This document shows, in pieces, positions 17,007-26,909 of a stretch of DNA of 64,000 nucleotides. Source of the stretch: an uncultured Flavobacteriaceae bacterium (GTDB lineage Bacteria > Bacteroidota > Bacteroidia > Flavobacteriales > Flavobacteriaceae); the NCBI GenBank assembly GCA_947500385.1, contig CANMSA010000006.1, positions 186,001 through 250,000 of the forward strand, given 5' to 3'. Every line of letters starts with the position of its first letter. The first letter of the stretch is position 1. The translations under genes were made by a program, and so were the position numbers. Under the pieces are notes generated by a model. That model did no database searches and was not told the DNA's origin. It was given only the letters and a program-made list of their open reading frames with translations.

Positions 17007-20000
17007 ATGAACAGCTTGTATACTCCAGGCCCTCAAAACGTGCCATCAGAATTTACGAAACCGACCAAATCCTTTAAAAAACATGTATGGCTCTCAGTGT
17101 TGGCTTTGATAGCATTTATTTCCTTATATTTTTTCTTGACTTTTTGGTTTGGTAAATTAGCCTACAACTTGTTTCGAGGCCAGGGAAGTTTATTAAACTA
17201 TGGGTTGGGAGCTGGCTTTGCCTTTCTTTCGCTTTTTATGGCTAAATCGCTTTTTTTCTTGAACAAGCGAGAAGAAAACCCAATGCGGCGTTATGTGACG
17301 GAAAAGGAAGAACCCGTTCTGTTCGATTATTTGTATAAACTGGCCGATGAGGCTCGTTCGCCAAGACCTCATAAAGTTTTTTTAACCGATAGAGTGAATG
17401 CCAGTGTTTCGTACGACTTGTCTTTTCTCAATTTATTATTCCCTTCAAAGAAGAATCTGGAAATAGGTTTAGGTCTTGTTAATGTGTTAAGTTTAGGAGA
17501 GTTCAAGGCCGTTCTCGCTCATGAATATGGCCATTTTGCCCAACGTTCAATGCTCTTGGGACGATATGTTTATACCGCACAGCAGATTGCTGCCCGTATT
17601 GTAGGAAAGCGGGATATTTTGGATTCCTTTTTAGCGGGTATTTCGGGATTTGACATTCGTATCGCCTGGATAGGCTGGATTTTGCAAATCTTGGTTTGGG
17701 CGATTCGTTCTCTTATTGAAACGTGCTTTAGTGTTGTTTCTATTGCCGAAAGGGCCCTTTCAAGGGAAATGGAGTTTCAGGCAGATTTGGTTGCTGTTTC
17801 GATGACCGGAAGCGATGCCCTGATCCATGCCCTTTATAAACTACAAATTGCAGATGAGGCATATGACAATGCTTTGGCCGTGGTAAACGATCAACTAGGG
17901 AATAAGCGGGCGGTACCCAATATGTATGCACTACAAACCAACTATATCAAAAAAATGTCTTGGCTACAGGATGATGAGTCATACGGTAAGTCGCCGGTCG
18001 TTCCTACCATGAATCCCGGGAGCAACAGAATATTTGTTTCTCGTAATTACAATCCACCGAAAATGTGGGCTACACACCCTGCTGATAAAGATCGAGAAGC
18101 CAATGCAAAGAAGATTTATATACCGGCGACTATCGACCACCGCAGTACCAAGGAATTGTTATCTAATGCGGATAGCTATGAAACCGATATGACCGCAACG
18201 CTCATTGGCACGGCTAAGGTCGATACTACCCCTATTTCTTTGGAAACAAGCATCACTGCTCAGAATAAGGAATATTTTGATTGGTCTTTTCTTAACCCAA
18301 AGTATCACGCTTCGTTTTTGAATAGATATGCATTTATGGATTATGATAAGGTCGATAGTCTTTATAATGCTACACTGGATGAGGTTGATTTGAAAGCTAT
18401 TTTTTCGGAGCTGTACCCAGAGAATCTAAAGGTCAGCTTACATCAATTAAAAGAGGTCAATGAGGAAATAGAGGCTTTGATTATTTCTGAAAACGAAGTT
18501 GTCACCGCCGAAAAACGACGAATATGGCATAGGGGATCAGAGATAAAAAGGAGTGATATCCCCGAAGTAATAGCCAATTTAAGAAAGGAGAAGGAAAAAT
18601 TGATTGCGCATATGAAAACTCACGATGTAAAATGCCGCAAAGCTCATTATGAGGCAGCTAGTACATTTGACCAGGGGTGGCCCGAGTACCTCAAGAGTCT
18701 GGCCGGTTTGGTACATTATTCTGAGCATTCCATTTCTAATATTAATGACAGTGCGCGCAAGTTTCACAATGTGCTGAATGTTGTACTGGCCGATGGCAGG
18801 GTAAGTTCCTCCGAACTTCAGGATGTGTTAAACGCTTCTGATGATTATTGGTCGGTAGTACAAAAAGCATTTGCTGACAGCACGAAAATTAAGCTTGATG
18901 TAATGTTACTTCAAAAAATGCAACTTACCAGCTATAAAGACGCTTTCAAGAAGTTTACCCTAACCGAGCCGAATAAGGAAGTGATCAATGAATGGATTCA
19001 AGTAATCGATGGCTGGGCGAATTCCGCATTGCAGCATTTACAAAAGTTACGAAATGTAAGCTTGGAACAATTACTTGATATGGAAGATGAAATCCGTACT
19101 AATTTTTTAGCTGGAAATAAAATGACCCGAACTGCTCCGAATACTCTGGAATTGGTAAAAGATTATGATTTATTGCTGCCTGGCACGGAAAGATCTATTC
19201 AGCGCAAATTAAATTTTAGAGATCGTTTTTTTCAGGGGAATGGGATTATCGCATCCTCCGCTAAATTTGGAGTTTCTGGTGCAATCCTATTGGGAGCTTT
19301 GTTTTTGGGTAGTTATAGTCAAAAATCAAGTTTGTTTATCTTCAATGGTTTACAGACCAGTGTAAAGGTCACCGTAGATGGCAGCACTTATACAATCGAT
19401 GCAAATACGCACGAAGAAGTTAACATTAATTTAGACGCGACCTATCCTATCGTCGCTAGGACTTTGGATGGGGAACATATTGAATCACTTGAAACAGCTT
19501 TTGATGATCCTTCCAAAAAGTACATCTATAACATTGCCAATGCAGGTGCATTTATCCAATACCCCGTTTTTTATGGATATGAAGGAAACGCTACCGATGA
19601 ATATTTGGGAACGGTAAAATGGATAGGTACAGTAGCGGATCACGTTTTAAAGGAAGCTCCGGAAACCATTTCTACCTCTTCGAGAAATAGTCGTGAAAGG
19701 AGGGATGTCGTTCAAGGGTATAGCAATATTGACCCGTATAATATAATAGGGATAGTAGAAGATAGTCTACAGGTACAACGGCTTATTCGATCGCATGCAT
19801 TATGGGATGATACCAATAGTCCGTATTTGATGACATGGTTGCGTTTATTGGGCTCAGGACCGGGATCCATGAAGGTTCTTAGAAAGCGATTGGAAAAAAA
19901 TCAGAATGAAATATACGCCTTGCGTGCATTGCAAGACAATGCCGATTCCCTTGAGCGCCTAGAAATTTGTGCAGAACATCATCAATTGGCGGCTTCAGAG

Positions 20001-20834
20001 CCCAAAAATGCCGACTATCGCTATCTTACGATTCGATGTATCGAAGATGAGGCGCAACAGAATAAGGCCTTCATAGAGTGGCATGAAAGATTTCCACAAC
20101 ATCCGTGGTTAGCGTTTGCGTCGGCTTATAGTTATTCAAAAATTGGTAATTGGCAAAAGTCTCATAACGCTTTTCAAGTTGCGAGCGCCAATAATGAATC
20201 CTTACGAGCTTCTATAGGGTTGGATGCCGAACGAATTCGTCGTGTGCTGGAAAGAAAGCTTAAGATTGATGTTCCACTTAGTGAAAGAATACATAATCCG
20301 GACATTGAAGCGTATAATCGTATGGAAAGTGGCCAATTAGACGGACAATATGGCGATAGCAACCACGTATATTACTTAATTTCGGAGGGCAAGTTCGAAC
20401 AGGCACTCACCTACATTGCTTCTTATGAGGATATTAAACCAAGAGTTTTACGGTTTCTTGCCGCGTCCGAAGGTGTTAACCGAGAAATTGTTGAGTCTGC
20501 TTTAGAATTGCCCACAGATGTAGGCATTGACTATGATGCCATATGGGTCGCTTTAGGCGTGGCGGTTCGGGAAAATGCTGCGACCACCGATTATATCAAA
20601 TCCGCTTCATTGATGGGGTTTGACCAAAGGAAAATCACTGATTTTATAAGACTTGTCAAACAAGGCAGCACACTTGAGGCGGAGGAGCTATTGTTGAATT
20701 TGGACTTTCGGTTTAAATCACAATATTACTTGCTTGGGTCGATAATCTTAGGTGAGAAAGCCCCTGGAGATTGGAAAATATACACCAATTCAATGTTGTT
20801 CGCCAATGAGCGGCCGTTTATTAAAATGGACTAA
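17007..20834 (+). CDS. very long M48-family membrane metalloprotease with C-terminal TPR-like region
   Basis: About 1275 residues from the ATG at 17007; a TTG 17 codons earlier adds only a poor basic leader. Membrane helices lie near 30-50, 62-85 and 220-255. The zinc site HEYGH is at 172-176, with the third ligand Glu in REMEFQADLVAV about 90 residues on. This is the M48 (HtpX/Ste24-like) fold. Beyond about residue 320 there is a long helical region, a further membrane helix near 752-770 (AILLGALFLGSY), a beta segment, and a helical TPR-like tail. Typical HtpX has about 290 residues, so about 900 residues are added. It may do membrane protein quality control with an extra client-binding part (inference). 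Confidence 0.9.
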   Translation: MNSLYTPGPQNVPSEFTKPTKSFKKHVWLSVLALIAFISLYFFLTFWFGKLAYNLFRGQGSLLNYGLGAGFAFLSLFMAKSLFFLNKREENPMRRYVTEKEEPVLFDYLYKLADEARSPRPHKVFLTDRVNASVSYDLSFLNLLFPSKKNLEIGLGLVNVLSLGEFKAVLAHEYGHFAQRSMLLGRYVYTAQQIAARIVGKRDILDSFLAGISGFDIRIAWIGWILQILVWAIRSLIETCFSVVSIAERALSREMEFQADLVAVSMTGSDALIHALYKLQIADEAYDNALAVVNDQLGNKRAVPNMYALQTNYIKKMSWLQDDESYGKSPVVPTMNPGSNRIFVSRNYNPPKMWATHPADKDREANAKKIYIPATIDHRSTKELLSNADSYETDMTATLIGTAKVDTTPISLETSITAQNKEYFDWSFLNPKYHASFLNRYAFMDYDKVDSLYNATLDEVDLKAIFSELYPENLKVSLHQLKEVNEEIEALIISENEVVTAEKRRIWHRGSEIKRSDIPEVIANLRKEKEKLIAHMKTHDVKCRKAHYEAASTFDQGWPEYLKSLAGLVHYSEHSISNINDSARKFHNVLNVVLADGRVSSSELQDVLNASDDYWSVVQKAFADSTKIKLDVMLLQKMQLTSYKDAFKKFTLTEPNKEVINEWIQVIDGWANSALQHLQKLRNVSLEQLLDMEDEIRTNFLAGNKMTRTAPNTLELVKDYDLLLPGTERSIQRKLNFRDRFFQGNGIIASSAKFGVSGAILLGALFLGSYSQKSSLFIFNGLQTSVKVTVDGSTYTIDANTHEEVNINLDATYPIVARTLDGEHIESLETAFDDPSKKYIYNIANAGAFIQYPVFYGYEGNATDEYLGTVKWIGTVADHVLKEAPETISTSSRNSRERRDVVQGYSNIDPYNIIGIVEDSLQVQRLIRSHALWDDTNSPYLMTWLRLLGSGPGSMKVLRKRLEKNQNEIYALRALQDNADSLERLEICAEHHQLAASEPKNADYRYLTIRCIEDEAQQNKAFIEWHERFPQHPWLAFASAYSYSKIGNWQKSHNAFQVASANNESLRASIGLDAERIRRVLERKLKIDVPLSERIHNPDIEAYNRMESGQLDGQYGDSNHVYYLISEGKFEQALTYIASYEDIKPRVLRFLAASEGVNREIVESALELPTDVGIDYDAIWVALGVAVRENAATTDYIKSASLMGFDQRKITDFIRLVKQGSTLEAEELLLNLDFRFKSQYYLLGSIILGEKAPGDWKIYTNSMLFANERPFIKMD

Positions 20835-20893
20835 TTTTAAGTGTCGAAGTCATAACTTGTGTTTATTGGTCAATTTGGATGGAAATAATAACG

Positions 20894-22444
20894 CTACATA
20901 GCCTTGAGATGATACCTTCGTATCAAAAAACAACTGCATCCCAGTAAGAGCACAATCATTAAAAGTATTGTTATGTACAAAGGGCCGTGGGGTTGACTAC
21001 CATAATAATCTGCAAACGAAAGTCCGTTTAGGGCGGTGTAGGTCAACATGAAAAATGACACCTCAAAGAGCTTTTTGCCCTTGGAAATGATTCCCAGGAA
21101 CCCGGCAAACACCACTATGAACACTCCCGCTAAAAATACGATCAGCAGTGTTTCGAAAGGCTTGGCAATGGCTATGCGAATGAGCAGGGGAGATGCTAAA
21201 ACGAATACGAATACCATTCCGGCGGCCATTTGGGAAAACAGGGCTCTGCGAATCGGCCGATAGGAGGTAAATGCAAAGTAATGCACATTGTGGTCGGCCT
21301 CCTTGGTGGTCAGTTGGGAGAGACGGCCTACCTGTAAAAACCATAGCATCGGTAGTACAAATTGATGCGCAATTTGTAGTGGCAGCAAAGCCAGTAAAAA
21401 CATGCCTATACTGTTTAAAAGCCATAACCATCTTTTTCCCTTTCGTATGAGCAGCAACAGCTCTGTTTTAATAAGGGGAAGGATTGCGAAATTTTGACGT
21501 ATGGCCGGCAATGACGAAAGAAGGATATCTTTTGTCGGTTTTTGAATTTCGATTTTGGGAATCTTTTTTTTCAGGCGTGCTTTCTCTTTGGTATCGAACC
21601 GATGAAAGAAAGGCGCGGAGACGACTACGATTCCGATGCTACATAGCAACCACAGTAGTCGGCTTATAATAAAAGTTGTTGAAAAATCAACTCCGGTAAA
21701 ATGAAACTTTTGGTTGCTTTCCGTAGTTCCTATCACATAACCGATACTCATATCGATGTCCGCTTCGGTTTGTAGTATCCCCTGTACGGTTTCGACCATT
21801 TCATGCATCACTACTTTACTTCCGAAAACATCCAGTGCAAATTGAATTTCATCTTTGGACGGGGATACTAGTAAGGCGGAAAACAAAAAGAAATAAATAC
21901 CGTTTTGCAACATGGCGTATTTCCCCAAAATGACCTCAAAAATCATTGCCAAAACCGATACAACGAAGAGTGCCGGTATGGGAATGAGCACATAGGGCTT
22001 CAGAAACGCGGAAAGGTTCAATGAATAGCCATCATTGTATAGAAAAAAAAGTATAATACTCATTAACAAGACGGTTAACAAGAGTGTGCATAGTACCAGA
22101 AAATTACTAATGGTTTTCGCCATTAAATACCGAAAGTTAGAAATGGGAGCAGCGGCTACAATATATCCTACCTTCGTTCTTGTATCTGTTTTTATGCTAT
22201 TATTGACAAGATAGAAACCTACAAGCGATAAAAAAATACTGGTCATAATGGCCGTCACGTATCCGAACCACGCTGAATTGTAATAACCAACATGGCCAGC
22301 GATACGAATGGTAGAGTACCCCGCATTCTGTGGGGGCACAAAAGTGTACGCAATGGCCAGGGTGGCACACAAAGTGATTAAAAAGGCGTACGTACGGGTG
22401 CGTTGCAAATAATCGGCTTTTACGATGGAGAAAAACAGTGGCAT
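20894..22444 (-). CDS. ABC-2-type transporter permease
   Basis: 516 residues with about twelve hydrophobic helices in two blocks (about 18-240 and 345-510) and a large loop (about 185-250), consistent with an ABC-2 or ABC-2-like permease. No solute-binding protein is encoded nearby, which points to export or membrane remodelling rather than uptake. It starts one base after the stop of the ATPase gene, so the two genes form one coupled unit. Confidence 0.9.
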   Translation of the reverse strand: MPLFFSIVKADYLQRTRTYAFLITLCATLAIAYTFVPPQNAGYSTIRIAGHVGYYNSAWFGYVTAIMTSIFLSLVGFYLVNNSIKTDTRTKVGYIVAAAPISNFRYLMAKTISNFLVLCTLLLTVLLMSIILFFLYNDGYSLNLSAFLKPYVLIPIPALFVVSVLAMIFEVILGKYAMLQNGIYFFLFSALLVSPSKDEIQFALDVFGSKVVMHEMVETVQGILQTEADIDMSIGYVIGTTESNQKFHFTGVDFSTTFIISRLLWLLCSIGIVVVSAPFFHRFDTKEKARLKKKIPKIEIQKPTKDILLSSLPAIRQNFAILPLIKTELLLLIRKGKRWLWLLNSIGMFLLALLPLQIAHQFVLPMLWFLQVGRLSQLTTKEADHNVHYFAFTSYRPIRRALFSQMAAGMVFVFVLASPLLIRIAIAKPFETLLIVFLAGVFIVVFAGFLGIISKGKKLFEVSFFMLTYTALNGLSFADYYGSQPHGPLYITILLMIVLLLGCSCFLIRRYHLKAM

Positions 22445-22445
22445 C

Positions 22446-23309
22446 TTACTTGGTTTTAGTTAGAAATAGATAGGCATCCTCGAGGTTGGCCTGCTGCTGT
22501 AGGGAACCGCTAATGGGTTTTTCAGCAATATATCGCACCTTTGTGGCAGCTTCTTTTCTAGTGGTGCCGACCACAAGGTAATCGGTTTTAAAAACCGAAA
22601 GTTGGTCCCGGTCTAGCGTTGTTTCAAACACTTTGCCGGCCACAAGCGCGGTAATGGCATCCTGACCGCCCTTGGTGAGCAGTGAACCATTTTTCATAAC
22701 GGCGACTTGGTCGGCAATCGTATCAATATCGGAAACGATATGGGACGAAAGTACCACAATGCAATCGTGGGCCAATTCCGAAATTAGATTTCTAAAACGT
22801 ACCCGTTCTTCAGGATCCAGGCCGACCGTAGGCTCGTCGAAAACGATGACCTTGGGTTCATTTAGCAATGCTTGTGCGATGCCAACACGTTGCTTCATCC
22901 CCCCGGAATAGCTGCCAAGGGGTTTTCGCGCAGCATCCATTAAGTTAAGTCCCTCTAGCAAGCCTGTGATTCGAGCGTTGAGCTGTTTGCCTCCGACCCC
23001 TTTCAGCGCGGCCATGTACTCCAAAAACTCAAAGGCATTCAGATTGGGATAAACTCCAAAATCCTGCGGTAAAAAACCCAGTTGTTTCCGCATATAGTTG
23101 GCGTCTTTTACAATGTTGTTTTTGTTTAGAAGAATGCATCCACTGGTCGGTTTGCTAACGGTAGCGATCATTTTTAACAGACTGGACTTCCCTGCGCCAT
23201 TGGGGCCGAGCAATCCTAAGATTCCCTTTTCAATAGTCATTGAGAAATCTTTCAAACCATAGGTGCTGCCATGATATCGTTTCGATACGTTTTGAATTTT
23301 TAGTGTCAT
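22446..23309 (-). CDS. ABC transporter ATP-binding protein
   Basis: 287 residues from the ATG at 23309 (the frame stays open 26 codons upstream, without a typical N-terminus). Walker A GPNGAGKSSL, Q-loop LPQDFGVYP, signature YSGGMKQRV, Walker B VIVFDEPTVGLDP and H-loop SSHIVSD are all intact. It energises the permease encoded next to it. The operon is divergent from a LytS / S41 / LytTR operon with a 265-base shared control region, a common layout in which the two-component system controls an exporter. Confidence 0.95.
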   Translation of the reverse strand: MTLKIQNVSKRYHGSTYGLKDFSMTIEKGILGLLGPNGAGKSSLLKMIATVSKPTSGCILLNKNNIVKDANYMRKQLGFLPQDFGVYPNLNAFEFLEYMAALKGVGGKQLNARITGLLEGLNLMDAARKPLGSYSGGMKQRVGIAQALLNEPKVIVFDEPTVGLDPEERVRFRNLISELAHDCIVVLSSHIVSDIDTIADQVAVMKNGSLLTKGGQDAITALVAGKVFETTLDRDQLSVFKTDYLVVGTTRKEAATKVRYIAEKPISGSLQQQANLEDAYLFLTKTK

Positions 23310-23574
23310 GAATGTTGGTTTAATTGATAATGATGTACTATGTTCGGTAGGGCCATTTTGAAAAAGTATGCAACCTTTCCGATTCAAATTTGGGGAGGAT
23401 GCGGCGTACGGAAAAAAAAGAATGATAAGGGGAGTTGGAAGGGTGATAATGGGATTAATTCCCCAATATCACGAAAAAGAAGCCGTTCAGATCAAAATGA
23501 GACGCTTTTATCATTTAATGGGCCGGTTTTTCGGAACAAACCCTATTTTTGGGTAGCTTTTTAATCAAAACGGC

Positions 23575-24558
23575 ATGTCTCGTGTAGATTCTTGGATCGA
23601 TAATAAAGTAGCGCAGAACCTGTTCATATGGGTTTTTCTTTATTTAATTTTTTTAACCACGATACAAGCCGAAAATAAGGCACTCACTGCATTTTTTGCC
23701 ATACTTTTGTTGGCACCTCCGGTGTATATCAACAACCTTTTTATAGTCCCATTTTTAAGAAAAAAAATAGGGGTTTTCCTTGCCCTTTTTCTGATAAATA
23801 TCGTACTGTTTACAGCGGTTTCGGTAGGGGCTATCGTAATGACGACCGAGCAGGCTTTTGAACTTGGAATGTATGTTAACTTTTTCGGTATCTTGGTATT
23901 AGCAATGCTCTTTGCATCGACTGTTAAAATAGCACGGGATAGTTTTACCCGTCGGCAGTATGAACGGGAGGCCGAGTTAAAATTGTTAAAGGCGCAATTA
24001 AACCCCCATTTTTTGTTCAACACATTGAACAATTTATACGGCTTGTCTGTTATCAAATCGGATAAGTTGCCCAATTTAATGCTGAAACTATCAGACTTGT
24101 TACGCTATAGCCTCTACGATACGAAAGAGACCTATGTTCCTCTGGAAAAGGAAATTCAGTATTTGGAAAACTATATGTCCCTCGAAAAAATTCGTTTGGA
24201 GGATACCACCAAGATTCAGTTAATGAAGACGGGGAATTTTTCATCAAAACGTATTGCACCCATGTTGCTCATAGTGTTCGTGGAAAATGCTTTCAAGCAT
24301 TTGAATACAGCTGACGATATGAAAGGGGAAGTATCGGTTACAATCCGGGAAAATGAAAATGGGCTATTCTTTCGGTGCAGCAATACGTTTTTGGAAGACA
24401 GAACGGCATCCAACGAATTGGAAAAAGGGAGAAGCGGTATAGGGCTCTTAAATGCTGAAAAGAGATTGAGTTTGATCTACCCGGAAAAGTATCAGCTGAA
24501 AACAACGATCCGACAGCATACCTATCAAATAGATTTAAATTTAATAACAAAACCTTAG
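23575..24558 (+). CDS. LytS-type sensor histidine kinase
   Basis: 327 residues. Four membrane helices in the first 115 residues, then the His_kinase core: KAQLNPHFLFN with His145, N-box VENAFKHL and glycine box SGIGLLNAEKRL. No separate sensor domain is visible. It is followed 16 bases later by an S41 protease gene and then by the LytTR regulator, so the partner pair is split by the protease. It is divergent from the ABC exporter. Confidence 0.94.
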   Translation: MSRVDSWIDNKVAQNLFIWVFLYLIFLTTIQAENKALTAFFAILLLAPPVYINNLFIVPFLRKKIGVFLALFLINIVLFTAVSVGAIVMTTEQAFELGMYVNFFGILVLAMLFASTVKIARDSFTRRQYEREAELKLLKAQLNPHFLFNTLNNLYGLSVIKSDKLPNLMLKLSDLLRYSLYDTKETYVPLEKEIQYLENYMSLEKIRLEDTTKIQLMKTGNFSSKRIAPMLLIVFVENAFKHLNTADDMKGEVSVTIRENENGLFFRCSNTFLEDRTASNELEKGRSGIGLLNAEKRLSLIYPEKYQLKTTIRQHTYQIDLNLITKP

Positions 24559-24574
24559 TCAAAAACAATTACTT

Positions 24575-25582
24575 ATGAAACGTATATTTCAAATTGTAGC
24601 AGTACTTCTTTTGTGTGGTGCTTGTAAGGCACAAAGCACCCAAACAAACTATCACCCGATTGTTTTAAAAGCAAAGGAAACATCCTTGTACGCTAAAGAA
24701 ATCGATTGGATCACCGTAAACAAGCGTTTCAAAGTACTTGCAGAAAACAAAGAAAGTGTCGAAGATTTAAAACCGGCACTACAATATCTGATTAATAGCC
24801 TGGGAGACAAGCATGCCGCTTTCCGTTCCCCTAAAGATTATTCGATCATCGTACAGTATACCGGAGCAATTACACAAACAGACACTGTTAGCCTTAGTTT
24901 AGATTTCTTTAATACAGTGGTCAATGATGTATCGGCCCGATTTTCGTACCAACTGCTAGATACCGGAATTGGTTATTTAAAAATCGTGGGTATTGGCCCG
25001 GGTGATGTTCAAAAACAAGCCGATTTTATTCGGGAAGGAATCCTTGCCTTAAAGGAAAAGCAAGTAAACAAATGGATTGTTGATTTGCGCTTTAATGGGG
25101 GCGGGAATATGGAACCGATGTTTTGTGGATTGGCACCTTTAATCGGGGAAGGATTTGTTGGTGGTGCCATTAACAACAATGGTGAAATGCGTACCTATAC
25201 CATAGAAGCGGGAAACTTCATAAATTACGGACGACTGGCTTGTGAAATGGAAACCGTGCCAGGTATTGGTGCCGATGAAAAAGTGGCGGTACTTTTAAGC
25301 AGGTATACCATCAGTTCAGGAGAGATGATTGCCGTTGCATTTAAAGGCAGGGATCAAACCCAATTTATAGGGGAACCCACCGCTGGGTACACCACCGGAA
25401 ACGGTTATGATCAGATAAGTGATGATCTGGCCATGGTCATATCACAAGATGTTTTTATGGACCGCAATAAGGTGGTATACCGTGAAAAGGTGGGGGTAGA
25501 TGTGTACAGTGAATTTCAGCATGGTGTCGACCTTCAGGAAGACAACCAAATTATAAACGCCATATCATGGTTAAACCAATAA
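24575..25582 (+). CDS. exported S41-family serine peptidase
   Basis: 335 residues with an N-terminal signal (LLLCGACKAQS; possibly a lipoprotein with Cys at about 16). The C-terminal S41 (tail-specific protease/tricorn-like) domain has WIVDLRFNGGG and the nucleophile block TISSGE (Ser247), then FIGEPTAGYTTGNG. No PDZ domain is evident. Cleaves peptides outside the cytoplasm by family knowledge; the substrate is unknown. Its position between the kinase and the regulator of one two-component system suggests a role in making or removing the signal (inference). Confidence 0.9.
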   Translation: MKRIFQIVAVLLLCGACKAQSTQTNYHPIVLKAKETSLYAKEIDWITVNKRFKVLAENKESVEDLKPALQYLINSLGDKHAAFRSPKDYSIIVQYTGAITQTDTVSLSLDFFNTVVNDVSARFSYQLLDTGIGYLKIVGIGPGDVQKQADFIREGILALKEKQVNKWIVDLRFNGGGNMEPMFCGLAPLIGEGFVGGAINNNGEMRTYTIEAGNFINYGRLACEMETVPGIGADEKVAVLLSRYTISSGEMIAVAFKGRDQTQFIGEPTAGYTTGNGYDQISDDLAMVISQDVFMDRNKVVYREKVGVDVYSEFQHGVDLQEDNQIINAISWLNQ

Positions 25583-25603
25583 CAGAAAGCCAGTACCTAT
25601 AAA

Positions 25604-26305
25604 ATGAAAATACTACGATGTATTATTGCAGATGATGAGCCTATCGCACGTCAAATATTGGAAAATTACATTCAAGAAATACCGAATTTGGAACTGGCAG
25701 CATCATGCAAAAACGCCTTTGAGGCCCTAGGGATATTGGAGGAAGAAGAAGTAGATGTCTTATTCCTTGATATCAATATGCCCAAGCTTTCGGGTCTTAG
25801 CTTACTCAAAACCATGCAACGGCAACCAAAGGTGGTGATTACGACCGCTTACTCCGAATATGCGGTCGAGGGGTTTGAGCTCTCGGTCACCGATTATCTG
25901 TTAAAGCCATTTTCCTTAGAACGATTTTTACAGGCCGTCTCGAAAGTACGGCAGCAATTATCATTGTCCCAACCTGTTCTCACAGCGGAAAAAACAGCAG
26001 CGTCTTCAACATCTATTTTTGTAAAGAGTGATAAGAAAATAGTGAAGTTAGACTTTGATGCGATCAACCATATTGAGGCCTACGGGAATTATATCAAGGT
26101 TTTTACCGATACGATGACCTTGGTACCACATACCTTGTCCGATTTTCTGGAGAAACTCCCGGATGATTTTGTACGCATTCATAAATCATTTGTCATCAAT
26201 TTCAATCAACTTAAGCTCATTGATGGGAATCAAATTGTATTGGCAAACAATAGTAAACTACCAATTGGCAAATCGTACCGAAAAGTAGTATTAGACCGCA
26301 TTTAG
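25604..26305 (+). CDS. LytTR-family response regulator
   Basis: 233 residues. Receiver domain at about 1-120 with ADDEP, phospho-acceptor Asp56 in LFLDINMP, and the YLLKPFSLERF lysine region. LytTR domain at about 135-233 with IEAYGNYIKVFT and FVRIHKSFVINFNQ. It is the partner of the kinase two genes upstream and 21 bases downstream of the S41 gene. The likely target is the divergent ABC exporter and its own operon. Confidence 0.94.
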   Translation: MKILRCIIADDEPIARQILENYIQEIPNLELAASCKNAFEALGILEEEEVDVLFLDINMPKLSGLSLLKTMQRQPKVVITTAYSEYAVEGFELSVTDYLLKPFSLERFLQAVSKVRQQLSLSQPVLTAEKTAASSTSIFVKSDKKIVKLDFDAINHIEAYGNYIKVFTDTMTLVPHTLSDFLEKLPDDFVRIHKSFVINFNQLKLIDGNQIVLANNSKLPIGKSYRKVVLDRI

Positions 26306-26434
26306 TGAATATCGTTCTCCAAATATCTGTACAGAATTATAAATGTGGATGTTTTTGGATGCTATTTGTTTCTTTTTCCTTTCGGGTTTGGATACCTTGA
26401 GGCTAGAACATTTATCTAATCTGAAGTATACCAT

Positions 26435-26860
26435 ATGAAGACCCGTAAACAACTTGTTATCATCCTATGTATGATACTTGCCCAAAGTGTGCACGCCCAA
26501 ACAGAAGATACTTCGATTCGGGAAACACTTACAAAATATATCAATGGCTCTACAGGGGGGCAACCAAAATTATTGGAAGAAGCATTCCATAAAGACCTTA
26601 ACCTGTACTATGTAAAAGATGATAAAGTACGCATTTGGTCCGGGAAGGCGTATATATCGGATACAAAAGAGGGCCAGCCTACGGGAGAACAAGGTAAAAT
26701 TCTTTCCATTGATTATACCAACGATGCGGCGGTCGCAAAAGTAGAAATTTGGGATCCCAAAGGAGGTACGCCCTATATCGACTACTTTATGTTGTTAAAA
26801 ACCGAAGGGAAATGGACGATCATACATAAAATGTTCACTAAGAAGGTCAAAGGAAAATAG
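26435..26860 (+). CDS. secreted NTF2-like (putative lumazine-binding family) protein
   Basis: 141 residues with a signal peptide (about 1-21, cleavage near VHAQ) and an NTF2-like fold: a helix IRETLTKYINGSTGGQP, a YYVKDD.K strand, and a closing WTIIHKMFTK strand. It matches the small secreted SnoaL/lumazine-binding-like proteins of Bacteroidota, whose ligand is not known. It is 129 bases after the LytTR gene and may or may not belong to that operon. Confidence 0.88.
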   Translation: MKTRKQLVIILCMILAQSVHAQTEDTSIRETLTKYINGSTGGQPKLLEEAFHKDLNLYYVKDDKVRIWSGKAYISDTKEGQPTGEQGKILSIDYTNDAAVAKVEIWDPKGGTPYIDYFMLLKTEGKWTIIHKMFTKKVKGK

Positions 26861-26883
26861 GTGATACAGGTTGCAGAACGAAA

Positions 26884-26907
26884 AAAAGACCCTTTACAAG
26901 GGTCTTC
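26884..26907 (-). terminator. intrinsic terminator for the SnoaL gene at 26910
   Basis: AAGACCCTT and AAGGGTCTT form a 9-bp stem with a very short loop. On the minus strand it is followed by seven T residues and lies directly behind the stop at 26910, between convergent genes. Confidence 0.75.
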
Positions 26908-26909
26908 CA

